DNA of 7,579 nt from Acidobacteriota bacterium (GCA_025353435.1 JANXQR010000640.1:1-7579), one strand, 5' to 3'; positions 1 to 6,274 are shown, counted from the first letter of the stretch. A program made the numbers and translations. The notes: generated by a model not told the origin, from the letters alone.

Positions 1-187
1 GTTGAAAGACGAGTTACGCGTGCGCCTCACGGCTCTGGTCCCGCCCAAGACTGAGACCGTCCGCGTGGTACTCGAAACTGCGGATGGCGGCCGGATAGGT
101 ACCGCCGACTTCGACCGCAAGAGCATAGACGAGGCGCCGAACGCTCCTGCTTCGCCGAGGCCCGCCAATCCGTCCGGAGAGCGCTGA
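1..187 (+). CDS. C-terminal fragment of an unidentified protein (5' end outside window)
   Basis: An open frame enters from the left edge (codons in phase with position 2) and ends at TGA 185-187, giving about 61 residues. The TTG at position 2 is more likely an internal Leu codon than a start, because no upstream sequence is visible to judge it. The peptide has an alternating hydrophobic stretch that looks like beta strands (LRVRLTAL, then TVRVVLETADGGRIGTADF). A Pro/Ala/Ser-rich, probably disordered tail ends in PSGER. The strand pattern with GRIGT resembles the C-terminal beta domain of some acidobacterial VWFA-related proteins, but that is only an impression. The family cannot be assigned from this fragment. 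It converges on the trehalase gene with 27 nt between stop codons, and no strong terminator is visible there. Confidence 0.5.
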   Translation, partial: LKDELRVRLTALVPPKTETVRVVLETADGGRIGTADFDRKSIDEAPNAPASPRPANPSGER

Positions 188-214
188 CCTGCGCCTTTCA
201 GGCCACGAGCGCTG

Positions 215-1894
215 TCAGTTTCCGCTTGCCGCAACAGCTGCCGATTTCTCAGCAATCCCCTTCATCTTCAAATAAACCGAGTTGGTCCATCCGAACCCGA
301 TTTCGTTGTGCTTGTAACCAGTCGCCACCTTCACATCTGCGTTGCGCGATACCACGTTGTACTTCTCGCGAATCGTGCCGTCCTCCGCAAATCCCTGGTC
401 GATGGTCGCATCGAAGTGTTTCGCAATGCGCGCCGCCTCCTCGTGGAATCCCGACGACTCAAGCCCGGCCACGCCAATCCAGTTGGTCGGTGCCCAGCCA
501 AACGGCTCATCCCACTGCAGCCCCGTGTTGGTGTTGCTCATCGACAGGCCGCCCGGCCGCTCGAACAGATTCAGTTTCTCCACCACTTGCTTCGCCTCTT
601 CGCGCGTAGCCACGCTGGCCCACAACGGATAAAGAGAAGAGATGTACGCATAGGTGTTGGCGCGCCCGTGCGTGAAATCGTAATCGGCGAATACGCCTTC
701 CTTCGCCCGCCACAGGTAACGATGAATCGCGGCATTTCGGGCCTGTGCGCGCCGGTCCCACTTCGCCGCATCCTTCGGCTTGCCCAGCACATGCGCAATG
801 TGTTCCAGATCGCGCTCGTAGCGATAGAGCAGGCTGTTCAGGCACACAGGCGCAAAATGATGTGTCTCGCCTGAGAACGGTCCGAAGCGGTTGCTGGGAT
901 CAAATCCAGACTCCCGCATGGCGCGATCGGCAAGAAAGAAGTCCTTGCTCAGCCTGTACCCATCCGCCCATGCGCGCATGCAAACGAGGCCCGCCTCCAC
1001 ATCGCAGCTCGTCTGTTTCAGCCGCAGCGTCTCCGCTTTGTCAGGCCGCTCCGAGCCCTTCACCAAAAATCCATCGCCGCCCGAGTGTGGATGCGCCTCA
1101 AGCCACCGAATCACGTCGGGATAATACGTGCTGTCGTCGGCCATCTCTGGCACTGGCCCCTTGCCGTAGTCGAAGTAGCGCGCCAGCCCTGTGGTTCCGG
1201 CAAGATGTTCCGGGCGCTCCCACACAGAGTGATCCTTCAATGCCAGCGTGAACGCATGTTCCAGCCACTCCCGCGCCTCGGCGCGTCCCGCCGGTGTCTG
1301 CGGAAAGCTCGCCGGGTTTTCATACACTGCACGAATCATCGACGTAAGAAACGGCGGCTGCGAGCGCGTCAAATAGTAAGTACGGTTCGCATTCAAAACA
1401 CCGCCATAGTTCTCAATCTCGAAGAGAAAATTGTCCACCATCCCCTTCGCCAGCGCCTCGCGATGATCGGCTTCCAGTCCCAGCAAGATGAAAAAGCTGT
1501 CCCAGCCGTACATCTCATTGAAGCGCCCGCCCGGCACCACGTAAGGTTCGGGCAGATAGAGCAGCCCCGCGTCCGGCAGCTCCTTCGGATCGATATCGCC
1601 CAGCTTCTCAACGTGCCGCGGAAGGCTCTCCACCTTCACGCCGCACTTCTCCGTGAGCGCCTTCACGCTCTCCGGTTCAGGCATGCCCGCAGGCAGATAC
1701 AAAATAGGGTTGGCCGTGACCTTGATGTCCACCAGGGAGTGGCAATCGGTCATCGAACGTGTCAGCGTATCCCAGGCAGCGTGGATGTAGTTGAGCGTGG
1801 CTTCAGGACTTGGGGCTGCGGCCTGTGCCGTTTCCTGCGCGCTTGAGATGTGGATTGCGGCTACTGCAAATACAAACAAACGAAACAACTTCAT
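215..1894 (-). CDS. treA: Exported alpha,alpha-trehalase, GH37
   Basis: Predicted to hydrolyse trehalose to two glucose molecules outside the cytoplasm; 559 aa, close to the 565 aa of E. coli TreA. Residues 1-25 look like a Sec signal peptide: Lys/Arg start, hydrophobic FVFAVAAIHI core, small residues near SSAQ and AQA. Trehalase signature 1 is at 121-134 (PGGRFNEMYGWDSF, with the usual last Tyr replaced by Phe) and signature 2 at 460-469 (QWDEPFGWAP). The substrate-loop motif NRTYYLTRSQPP is at 170-181. By alignment to E. coli TreA from memory, the catalytic acid Asp312 corresponds to D332 in ESGFD and the base Glu496 to E510 in REKYNV. The glycine-rich GGGGEY loop that normally precedes the C-terminal FGWTN is missing; ATGYKHNEIGFGWTN stands in its place. 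The ATG start is supported by GGAG 6 nt upstream. It is divergent from the TonB-family gene. The family is secure; substrate specificity is less so because of the altered loop. Confidence 0.93.
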   Translation of the reverse strand: MKLFRLFVFAVAAIHISSAQETAQAAAPSPEATLNYIHAAWDTLTRSMTDCHSLVDIKVTANPILYLPAGMPEPESVKALTEKCGVKVESLPRHVEKLGDIDPKELPDAGLLYLPEPYVVPGGRFNEMYGWDSFFILLGLEADHREALAKGMVDNFLFEIENYGGVLNANRTYYLTRSQPPFLTSMIRAVYENPASFPQTPAGRAEAREWLEHAFTLALKDHSVWERPEHLAGTTGLARYFDYGKGPVPEMADDSTYYPDVIRWLEAHPHSGGDGFLVKGSERPDKAETLRLKQTSCDVEAGLVCMRAWADGYRLSKDFFLADRAMRESGFDPSNRFGPFSGETHHFAPVCLNSLLYRYERDLEHIAHVLGKPKDAAKWDRRAQARNAAIHRYLWRAKEGVFADYDFTHGRANTYAYISSLYPLWASVATREEAKQVVEKLNLFERPGGLSMSNTNTGLQWDEPFGWAPTNWIGVAGLESSGFHEEAARIAKHFDATIDQGFAEDGTIREKYNVVSRNADVKVATGYKHNEIGFGWTNSVYLKMKGIAEKSAAVAASGN

Positions 1895-1900
1895 TGAGTA

Positions 1901-1904
1901 CTCC
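1901..1904 (-). promoter_or_regulatory. Ribosome binding site of the trehalase gene
   Basis: On the minus strand GGAG lies 6 nt before the ATG at 1894. Just beyond it is a short GC palindrome (CCGGG-TT-CCCGG, 1906-1917) that could fold next to the ribosome site. Confidence 0.6.
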
Positions 1905-2118
1905 GCCGGGTTCCCGGTCGATGCACTGGAGTGTATCGCACCGCATGCGCAACCTGCCGCAGGATTTTTCCCATGCCTCGGGACACGCCGTGGGAACAGT
2001 TCTCCGCGCCCCGGTGTCTACACAAGCACAGTGGTTCTGAACGGGATGTGCGGTGGGCTTCAGGCCCCGCTCCCGCGCAAACTCCACCTCCCGTGCGGCG
2101 CGGCTGAAATCAAAAACC

Positions 2119-2124
2119 GGGAGG
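2119..2124 (+). promoter_or_regulatory. Ribosome binding site deciding the TonB-family start
   Basis: GGGAGG ends 6 nt before ATG 2131, an almost ideal Shine-Dalgarno. It decides against the upstream in-frame ATG at 2053, which would add a 26-residue Arg/Ser-rich extension with no signal character. Confidence 0.75.
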
Positions 2125-2130
2125 CACGCC

Positions 2131-2853
2131 ATGTTTGAAGACTCCACCTTCGAATCCACAGGCAGAATTCGCACCCGCAGCCGCCGCTGGATGATCGCCA
2201 CCTTCGCCCTCAACGGATCGGTTCTACTGGCGCTGATCGTGATTCCACTGATCTTTCCGGAAGCGCTACCGAAAAAATTGAGGGATATCCTTCTCACAGC
2301 CCCGCCACCTCCAGCGCAACACGCCCCGCCGCAACAACAACAGCCCCTGCACTCGGTTCGCATGGTTCCGCGGGACGAAACCATGACCGCTCCGGATTCA
2401 ATCCCGAAGACGATCACCATGGTGGCCATCCGAGAGGTTCCGGCGCCGGGATGGGAGATTCCGGGTGCGGAACTTGGGGGAACGGGATCGGGCATCTCTG
2501 GATGTGATCCCTTCAATTGCGCAGCCACGCGGCCCGCGATTGCCGTGCGCCAGGTACCGCAAGGCCCGGCTCACATTTCCTCTGGGGTTGCCGCCGGTCT
2601 CCTGATTCAGAAGACAATTCCGAACTACCCGTCCATCGCAAAGGCTGCCGGGTCCCAGGGCACGGTTACGTTGCAGGCGGTCATTTCGAAGTCCGGCACC
2701 ATCGAGAATCTCCGCGTCGTGACAGGCCCGGCGATGCTCCAGCAGGCAGCCATCGATGCCGTCAAGCAATGGCGCTATCGCCCCTACATGCTCGATGGTG
2801 AACCGGTTGAGGTCGAGACCACCATCAGCGTGATTTTCTCGCTCGGCCGCTGA
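2131..2853 (+). CDS. TonB-family protein (energy-transducer C-terminal domain)
   Basis: 240 aa with the classic TonB order. A short basic cytoplasmic N-terminus (RIRTRSRR at 12-19) is followed by one transmembrane anchor at about 21-43. A proline/glutamine-rich stretch (about 58-72) and a low-complexity periplasmic linker come next, with a Gly-rich patch at 115-124. The C-terminal TonB domain spans about 155-240. Its hallmarks are YPSIAKAAGSQGTVTLQAVI (166-185), SGTIENLRVVTGP, an AAIDAVKQWRYRPYMLDGEP helix-strand segment (206-225) and a closing VEVETTISVIF strand. Known TonB domains bind outer-membrane transporters and pass on energy from ExbB-ExbD; no exbB or exbD is in the window. The proline region is much shorter than in E. 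coli TonB, so it may serve a protein other than a classical transporter. Two cysteines, C125 and C130, could form a disulfide. The fold is confident; the physiological partner is unknown. Confidence 0.88.
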   Translation: MFEDSTFESTGRIRTRSRRWMIATFALNGSVLLALIVIPLIFPEALPKKLRDILLTAPPPPAQHAPPQQQQPLHSVRMVPRDETMTAPDSIPKTITMVAIREVPAPGWEIPGAELGGTGSGISGCDPFNCAATRPAIAVRQVPQGPAHISSGVAAGLLIQKTIPNYPSIAKAAGSQGTVTLQAVISKSGTIENLRVVTGPAMLQQAAIDAVKQWRYRPYMLDGEPVEVETTISVIFSLGR

Positions 2854-3072
2854 TCCTGACCGCGACCCGATTCAACAGATGGGCAGAGGCACACGCATCG
2901 AGCGAGACTGCGCGAGCCCTCTTCGCCGATTCGCAAACCAGCGGATCGGCGAAGGTCTCACACTCCCCCTTGTAGTTTTTCCCGCATGCCCTCATTCGTA
3001 GATGAAGGGCTGATCCAGTTCGCGCCCACCTGTAGCGCATCCGAGGTGCCATCGGCGACAATCGCTTCTGCC
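2854..3072. other. Intergenic region rich in hairpins, TonB-family gene / lactonase
   Basis: This 219-nt region has no credible gene. It contains three inverted repeats in succession: a strong one at 2921-2954, a medium one at 2988-3010 (GCCCTCAT against ATGAAGGGC, one bulged A, 6-nt loop) and a weak one at 3027-3048 (CACCT...AGGTG). An isolated TTTTT lies at 2976-2980. The lactonase promoter should be here but no clear consensus boxes are seen. An in-frame ATG at 2986 was rejected as the lactonase start. Confidence 0.55.
2921..2954. repeat. Strong inverted repeat / hairpin after the TonB-family gene
   Basis: A perfect 10-bp inverted repeat (CTTCGCCGAT at 2921-2930, ATCGGCGAAG at 2945-2954) continues inward through one T-G pair and three further GC pairs. 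The result is a 14-bp stem closing the 6-nt loop AAACCA (2935-2940). It begins 67 nt after the TonB-family stop codon, where a terminator would be expected, but no T-run follows directly. It may be a terminator without a U-tract, an mRNA-stabilising stem or a member of a dispersed palindrome family. Confidence 0.7.
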
Positions 3073-4203
3073 ATGCGAAACCTCACGCGCCGCACCTTCC
3101 TCCAGTCAGCCTCCGCCGCTACACTAGCCTCCGCCGCCTCGCGCTCCTTCAGCGCCGCCTCGCGCCAACGCGTCTTCATTGGCTCGAATACGCCCGATGG
3201 CATTCTCGCCTATGACTGGGATCCGGCTACTGCGGAACTAGCCCCCGCGGGCATCGCCGCCAAGCTCAGCAATGTCGATTGGATCACCTACTCGCCGGAT
3301 CGCAAGTTCATCTTCGCCGCGTCGGAGGTTGACTCGTTCAATGGCAAGCCCACCGGCGCAGTCGCAAGTTACGCGGTCGCCGGCGGCAAGCTCACGCAAG
3401 TCTCCGCGCAAAACTCCGCCGCCACCGGCACCTGCCACGTGGGTCTTGACCACACCGGCCGCGTGTTGCTCTCCGCCGACTACGGCGGCGGCTCCGCTGC
3501 AAGCTTCAAAGTCACTGGCGGCAATCTCAGTCCCGCCGTCTGGACCGCGCACTACACCGAGCACGGACCCAACAAAGACCGCCAGGAAGCCGCGCACGCG
3601 CACTTCGCGTCCTTCTCCCCCGACAACCGATTCGCCTACATCAACGACCTCGGCGGCGACTGCATTCACATCTACAACCTCAATGCCGCTACCGCGCAAT
3701 TGACCCCCGCCGGCACCTATCGCTCCCAGGCGGGCTCAGGCCCGCGCACCCTCCACTTCCATCCCAACGGCGTCACTGCCTACTGTATGAACGAACTCAA
3801 TTCGAGTGTCACCGTGCTCAAGTGGAGCAAAGCTGATGGCTCCCTCACGCCATTCACCACTATCGAACTCATGCCCGATGCCTCAAAGGACCTATCGACC
3901 GGATGCGATACGGTCATCTCGCGCGACGGCCGCTCCGTTTATTTTGCGAATCGTGGCGATGATTTTCTCTACAGCTGCAAGGCCGATCCGGCCACCGGCG
4001 CGCTCCAGTCTATGGGGAAGACCAGTTGCGGAGGCAAGACGCCGCGCAACTTCACCCTCGACCCCACTGAGAAATGGATGCTCGTTGCCAACCAGAATTC
4101 CAGCCAGTTGAGCGTTTTTGCCCGCGACCCGGCCACTGGCGTCCTCGCCGACAAAGGCAAGAGCTACGACTGCGCATCGCCCATGTGTATTTTGTTTGCC
4201 TGA
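3073..4203 (+). CDS. Tat-exported lactonase, 6-phosphogluconolactonase-like (YVTN/Pgl beta-propeller)
   Basis: 376 aa from ATG 3073, chosen because it puts a twin-arginine motif TRRTFLQ at residues 5-11. A short Ala/Ser-rich hydrophobic segment (12-28) and a likely cleavage site near SFSA-AS follow. An upstream ATG at 2986 would bury this signal; neither start has a clear Shine-Dalgarno. The rest matches the seven-bladed Lactonase family (PF10282 type). Recurrent blade motifs are DHTGRVLLSADYGGGS (126-141), AHAHFASFSPDNRFAYINDL (174-193), GPRTLHFHPNGVTAYCMNEL (223-242) and TPRNFTLDPTEKWMLVANQN (323-342). The blade-six segment usually resembling RGHNSIAVF is divergent (RGDDFLYSC). Eight cysteines (121, 197, 238, 278, 302, 319, 367, 372) would be exposed to the periplasm. 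E. coli Pgl hydrolyses cytoplasmic 6-phosphogluconolactone. An exported relative more likely acts on an unphosphorylated sugar lactone, or is not an enzyme at all. It converges closely on the membrane-protein gene. Confidence 0.85.
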   Translation: MRNLTRRTFLQSASAATLASAASRSFSAASRQRVFIGSNTPDGILAYDWDPATAELAPAGIAAKLSNVDWITYSPDRKFIFAASEVDSFNGKPTGAVASYAVAGGKLTQVSAQNSAATGTCHVGLDHTGRVLLSADYGGGSAASFKVTGGNLSPAVWTAHYTEHGPNKDRQEAAHAHFASFSPDNRFAYINDLGGDCIHIYNLNAATAQLTPAGTYRSQAGSGPRTLHFHPNGVTAYCMNELNSSVTVLKWSKADGSLTPFTTIELMPDASKDLSTGCDTVISRDGRSVYFANRGDDFLYSCKADPATGALQSMGKTSCGGKTPRNFTLDPTEKWMLVANQNSSQLSVFARDPATGVLADKGKSYDCASPMCILFA

Positions 4204-4226
4204 CCTGCCTGCCGGCTCAGTCCCGT

Positions 4227-4904
4227 TTACTCTTCTTCCGTCGCCTTGGTGAATCCGCCAAACAACAGCCCCGTCACTGCCGCCACCAACGGCCCCAGCA
4301 GCAGGTATCCGGTCGCGGTCAGCAGAGTCTGCACCAGCGCCTGGGTTGCTTCGGACCCGATCGCCAGACCTTGGTACTGCTTCCAGGGATCGTCGGTCTG
4401 TCCGGGGGCAAACGAGTAAAAAGACCCACCCAGCATCGCTCCGAATGCCATCAGGCAGCTCACCATTCCGCTCCACACGGCGCAAAGGGCGGCAAAACCT
4501 GACGAGAATCCCGCTCGCTTGCCCAGGATCCCCGCAACGCCCCACAGCAGAATCACCACTCCCATCAGGATGTATTGCAAACTGTGCGATTCCGTGGGAT
4601 CGCCCGATCCGGGCCGCCCCGCCAGAATCACTGCTCCCGAGAGAAACAGGCCCGCCAACAGTCCTATCCACCCAGCGGTGAACAGGCGCTTCCTAGCATT
4701 GGGATCGCGGGCGCTTCCAATCCAAATTGAAATGCCGATGTACCCCACCAGGCCAACCGCGGGATCAACTCCTAGGGAACCTTCTCCAGGAAGCGCTGCA
4801 ACCTGGTCCCAAGGCCATAGCCGATACCCCAGAAGCGCCAGATTCCCCAAAATCAGCAGAATCAAGGGAGTCCGAAAAATTGCCGGTCGCTTTTCACTTC
4901 CCAT
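4227..4904 (-). CDS. Unrecognised six-helix inner-membrane protein
   Basis: 225 aa; I do not recognise the family. Hydrophobicity by eye suggests six membrane segments, at about 11-30, 47-64, 75-95, 108-127, 133-158 and 187-216. The longest loop, about 159-186, lies between helices five and six and holds the polar run PGQTDDPWKQYQG. The N-terminus is short and basic (MGSEKR) and the C-terminus acidic (ATEEE). Glycines are frequent within helices. No transport signature, cofactor motif or catalytic pattern is visible. The ATG start is supported by AAGGA 6 nt upstream. The stop codon lies 23 nt from the converging lactonase stop. It shares strand with lpxC but is separated by 337 nt, so an operon is doubtful. 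The reading frame is very probably a real gene because of its consistent hydrophobic periodicity and ribosome site; function unknown. Confidence 0.78.
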   Translation of the reverse strand: MGSEKRPAIFRTPLILLILGNLALLGYRLWPWDQVAALPGEGSLGVDPAVGLVGYIGISIWIGSARDPNARKRLFTAGWIGLLAGLFLSGAVILAGRPGSGDPTESHSLQYILMGVVILLWGVAGILGKRAGFSSGFAALCAVWSGMVSCLMAFGAMLGGSFYSFAPGQTDDPWKQYQGLAIGSEATQALVQTLLTATGYLLLGPLVAAVTGLLFGGFTKATEEE

Positions 4905-4910
4905 TCCCGA

Positions 4911-4915
4911 TCCTT
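4911..4915 (-). promoter_or_regulatory. Ribosome binding site of the membrane-protein gene
   Basis: On the minus strand AAGGA precedes the ATG at 4904 with a 6-nt gap. A purine-rich GGGGGAGAGG run just upstream may help ribosome loading. Confidence 0.6.
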
Positions 4916-5016
4916 GCCTCTCCCCCGAGTGCTACCAATAAAGCTGTGTCTCAGCGCATCGTCCCTTCCAACCAGGATCCCCAATCCCGGCAGCCCGGCA
5001 AATGATTCGCCAGGAA

Positions 5017-5042
5017 CGCAGCCCATTTGAAAAATGGGCGCG
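5017..5042. repeat. Hairpin in the lpxC downstream gap
   Basis: GCCCATTT (5021-5028) pairs with AAATGGGC (5032-5039) around a 3-nt GAA loop. The stem extends outward by CGC/GCG with one bulged A at 5020, giving 11 pairs. It has no T-run on either side in either direction, so a classical intrinsic terminator is not supported. It could be a small operator or a 3' mRNA end structure for lpxC, about 200 nt after the stop. Confidence 0.55.
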
Positions 5043-5241
5043 GAGAGAAATTCATTACAAATTTGCAGCAAGACACGCAACCGCATTTTTTCAGATAGGA
5101 CTTCAGGCCGGATGAAAAAGAATGGGTTACAGCCATCAGTCTACTTGATTGGCGCGCCCCGGCCGACACCGCGAAGCAACAGGTTTCTTTTCGACAGATT
5201 ACTTGGGAATGAGCTCGAAGCGCGCTCCGTGCATTTAACTA

Positions 5242-6174
5242 TTACGCGCCCTGAAGCACCGCGGAAGCCATTTGCGCCTGGGGGAATTCGGCCGTCGAAG
5301 ATTCGGCACTTTCCACCGCGATGCGGGTCAGCTCCCAAGCCGAACGGTCCTTCATCAGCCGCGACACCAGCGCCGTATGCATCGCGTGGCCGGCACGCTC
5401 CGCCACCACACGGCCCTCGATGCGCCGTCCTGCCAGCGCTAGATCCCCAATCAAGTCCAGCACCTTGTGCCGCACATACTCATCGGAGAAGCGGAGGGGT
5501 CCGTTCTCTGGCCCGTGCGCGCCCAGAATAATGGCATTCTCCGGCCCCGCACCCCGGATCAATCCCATGTCCCGCAGCCGCTGCTCATCGGCCTTATACC
5601 CAAAGGTCCGAGCCGGCGCTATGGTCGTCTGGTAGTCTTCCGCCGCAAGGTCAACGCTTGTACTCTGCTGGCCAATGGGAGCAGGGAAGTCGATTGTGTA
5701 TTGAATGCGGTAGCCGGTGCCAGGGTACAAGCCGATGAACTTTTCACCGTCGCGGACTTCCACTGGCCGCAGCACGCGAATGTACTCCCGGCGTCGCCGC
5801 TGCTGCTTGATCCCCACGCTTAGAAACGCCTCCACATAAGGCAGCGCGCTGCCATCCAGAATCGGCAGTTCCAGGTTGTCCAACTCCACAATTACGTTGT
5901 CTACTCCCATCCCGATCAGCGCGGACAACAGATGTTCGGTCGTCGAGATCAGCACGCCCTGGCGCATCAAACTGGTGGCGTAACTCACCTTGGCCACGTT
6001 GCGGCCGTTGGCTGGGATTTCAAAATTGTCCAAATCGGTGCGCCGGAACACGATTCCCGATCCTGCTGGGGCGGGCAACAACCGCATCTTGACGGGTGCC
6101 CCCGAGTGGAGTCCTAAACCGGATACTTCCACCGGTGCGGCAATCGTCTGTTCCAGATGCGCGGACTGAGCCAA
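5242..6174 (-). CDS. lpxC: UDP-3-O-acyl-N-acetylglucosamine deacetylase, LpxC
   Basis: Zinc-dependent cytoplasmic enzyme that deacetylates UDP-3-O-acyl-GlcNAc, the committed step of lipid A synthesis. 310 aa against 305 in E. coli. Both halves of the tandem fold are present, with GLGLHSG at 19-25 near the start. By alignment to E. coli from memory, the catalytic base Glu78 and zinc ligand His79 correspond to E80/H81 in STTEHLLSAL. The ligands His238 and Asp242 correspond to H236/D240 in DEYVRHKVLD, and the active-site His265 to H263 in AGHAMHT. All are intact, so the enzyme should be active. The start is TTG at 6174, chosen because AGGAG sits 6 nt upstream and an in-frame TAG at 6186-6184 blocks extension. 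Its presence means the host makes LPS. No other lpx gene is adjacent in the window. Confidence 0.97.
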   Translation of the reverse strand: MAQSAHLEQTIAAPVEVSGLGLHSGAPVKMRLLPAPAGSGIVFRRTDLDNFEIPANGRNVAKVSYATSLMRQGVLISTTEHLLSALIGMGVDNVIVELDNLELPILDGSALPYVEAFLSVGIKQQRRRREYIRVLRPVEVRDGEKFIGLYPGTGYRIQYTIDFPAPIGQQSTSVDLAAEDYQTTIAPARTFGYKADEQRLRDMGLIRGAGPENAIILGAHGPENGPLRFSDEYVRHKVLDLIGDLALAGRRIEGRVVAERAGHAMHTALVSRLMKDRSAWELTRIAVESAESSTAEFPQAQMASAVLQGA

Positions 6175-6180
6175 ATACCG

Positions 6181-6185
6181 CTCCT
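6181..6185 (-). promoter_or_regulatory. Ribosome binding site fixing the TTG start of lpxC
   Basis: AGGAG on the minus strand, 6 nt before the TTG. It overlaps the TAG stop of a five-codon ATG reading frame (6201-6184) that is in phase with lpxC, so that small frame ends on the lpxC ribosome site. Confidence 0.75.
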
Positions 6186-6256
6186 AACTCTCCAGGACCA
6201 TGGGGGCTTACCCCTAGGTTAGACGCATTTTCCATAATCCGGAGCGTGGTTGTTTG

Positions 6257-6274
6257 ACCACACTTGCGTGTGGT
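6257..6274 (-). repeat. Perfect hairpin with a GCAA tetraloop upstream of lpxC
   Basis: A 7-bp perfect stem (ACCACAC / GTGTGGT) with a 4-nt loop. Read as minus-strand RNA the loop is GCAA, a GNRA tetraloop that is unusually stable, which suggests it could work in the lpxC leader. On the plus strand the loop would be TTGC. The outer ACCAC arm can instead pair with GTGGT at 6246-6250. Confidence 0.5.

Larger units (their letters stand above)
1895..2130. other. Divergent intergenic region, trehalase / TonB-family gene
   Basis: This 236-nt region must hold the promoters of both flanking genes, but no convincing -35/-10 pair is visible on either strand. Visible elements are an 8-bp palindrome CGCATGCG (1942-1949), a short stem CCTG-CCG-CAGG followed by ATTTTT (1953-1968), and GAAC-A-GTTC (1994-2002). 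None is strong enough to call an operator. Open frames across this region look like non-coding readings. Confidence 0.5.
4905..5241. other. 337-nt gene-free gap between lpxC and the membrane-protein gene
   Basis: No frame on either strand here looks coding: candidate peptides have no ribosome site, mixed composition and no recognisable motif. The region includes a locally AT-rich patch (about 5043-5062), a hairpin at 5017-5042, an 8-bp GGCGCGCC palindrome (5151-5158) and a tandem CCCGGCA (4986-5000). A TTTATT at about 4936-4941 on the minus strand could be a -10 box for the membrane-protein gene, but I see no matching -35. No clear terminator for lpxC is visible after its stop. Confidence 0.5.

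Noticed and set aside
1085..1846. A 253-codon plus-strand frame opposite the trehalase
   Set aside because: Arg/His/Leu-rich composition, no ribosome site and no recognisable domain; an antisense reading of a gene with clear GH37 motifs.
1953..1968. CCTG-CCG-CAGG followed by ATTTTT as a terminator
   Set aside because: Only a 4-bp stem, in a divergent region where no plus-strand gene ends.
1994..2002. GAAC-A-GTTC palindrome upstream of the TonB-family gene, as a possible LexA-type or ECF-sigma site
   Set aside because: The spacing is 1 nt rather than the 4 nt of GAAC-N4-GTTC LexA sites, and no matching ECF -10 element lies at the right distance.
1803..2528. A 241-codon minus-strand frame spanning the trehalase start and the TonB-family gene
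   Set aside because: It overlaps two well-supported genes, holds low-complexity Cys/Gly runs and has no family signature.
3131..3165. Repeated GCCGCCTCGCGC within the lactonase signal region
   Set aside because: Explained by repeated Ala/Ser codons in the Tat signal; only two copies.
3892..4671. A 259-codon minus-strand frame across the lactonase and membrane-protein ends
   Set aside because: Arg/Gly-rich product overlapping two better genes out of phase; no ribosome site.
4986..5000. Tandem CCCGGCA
   Set aside because: Two short copies in GC-rich DNA, expected by chance.
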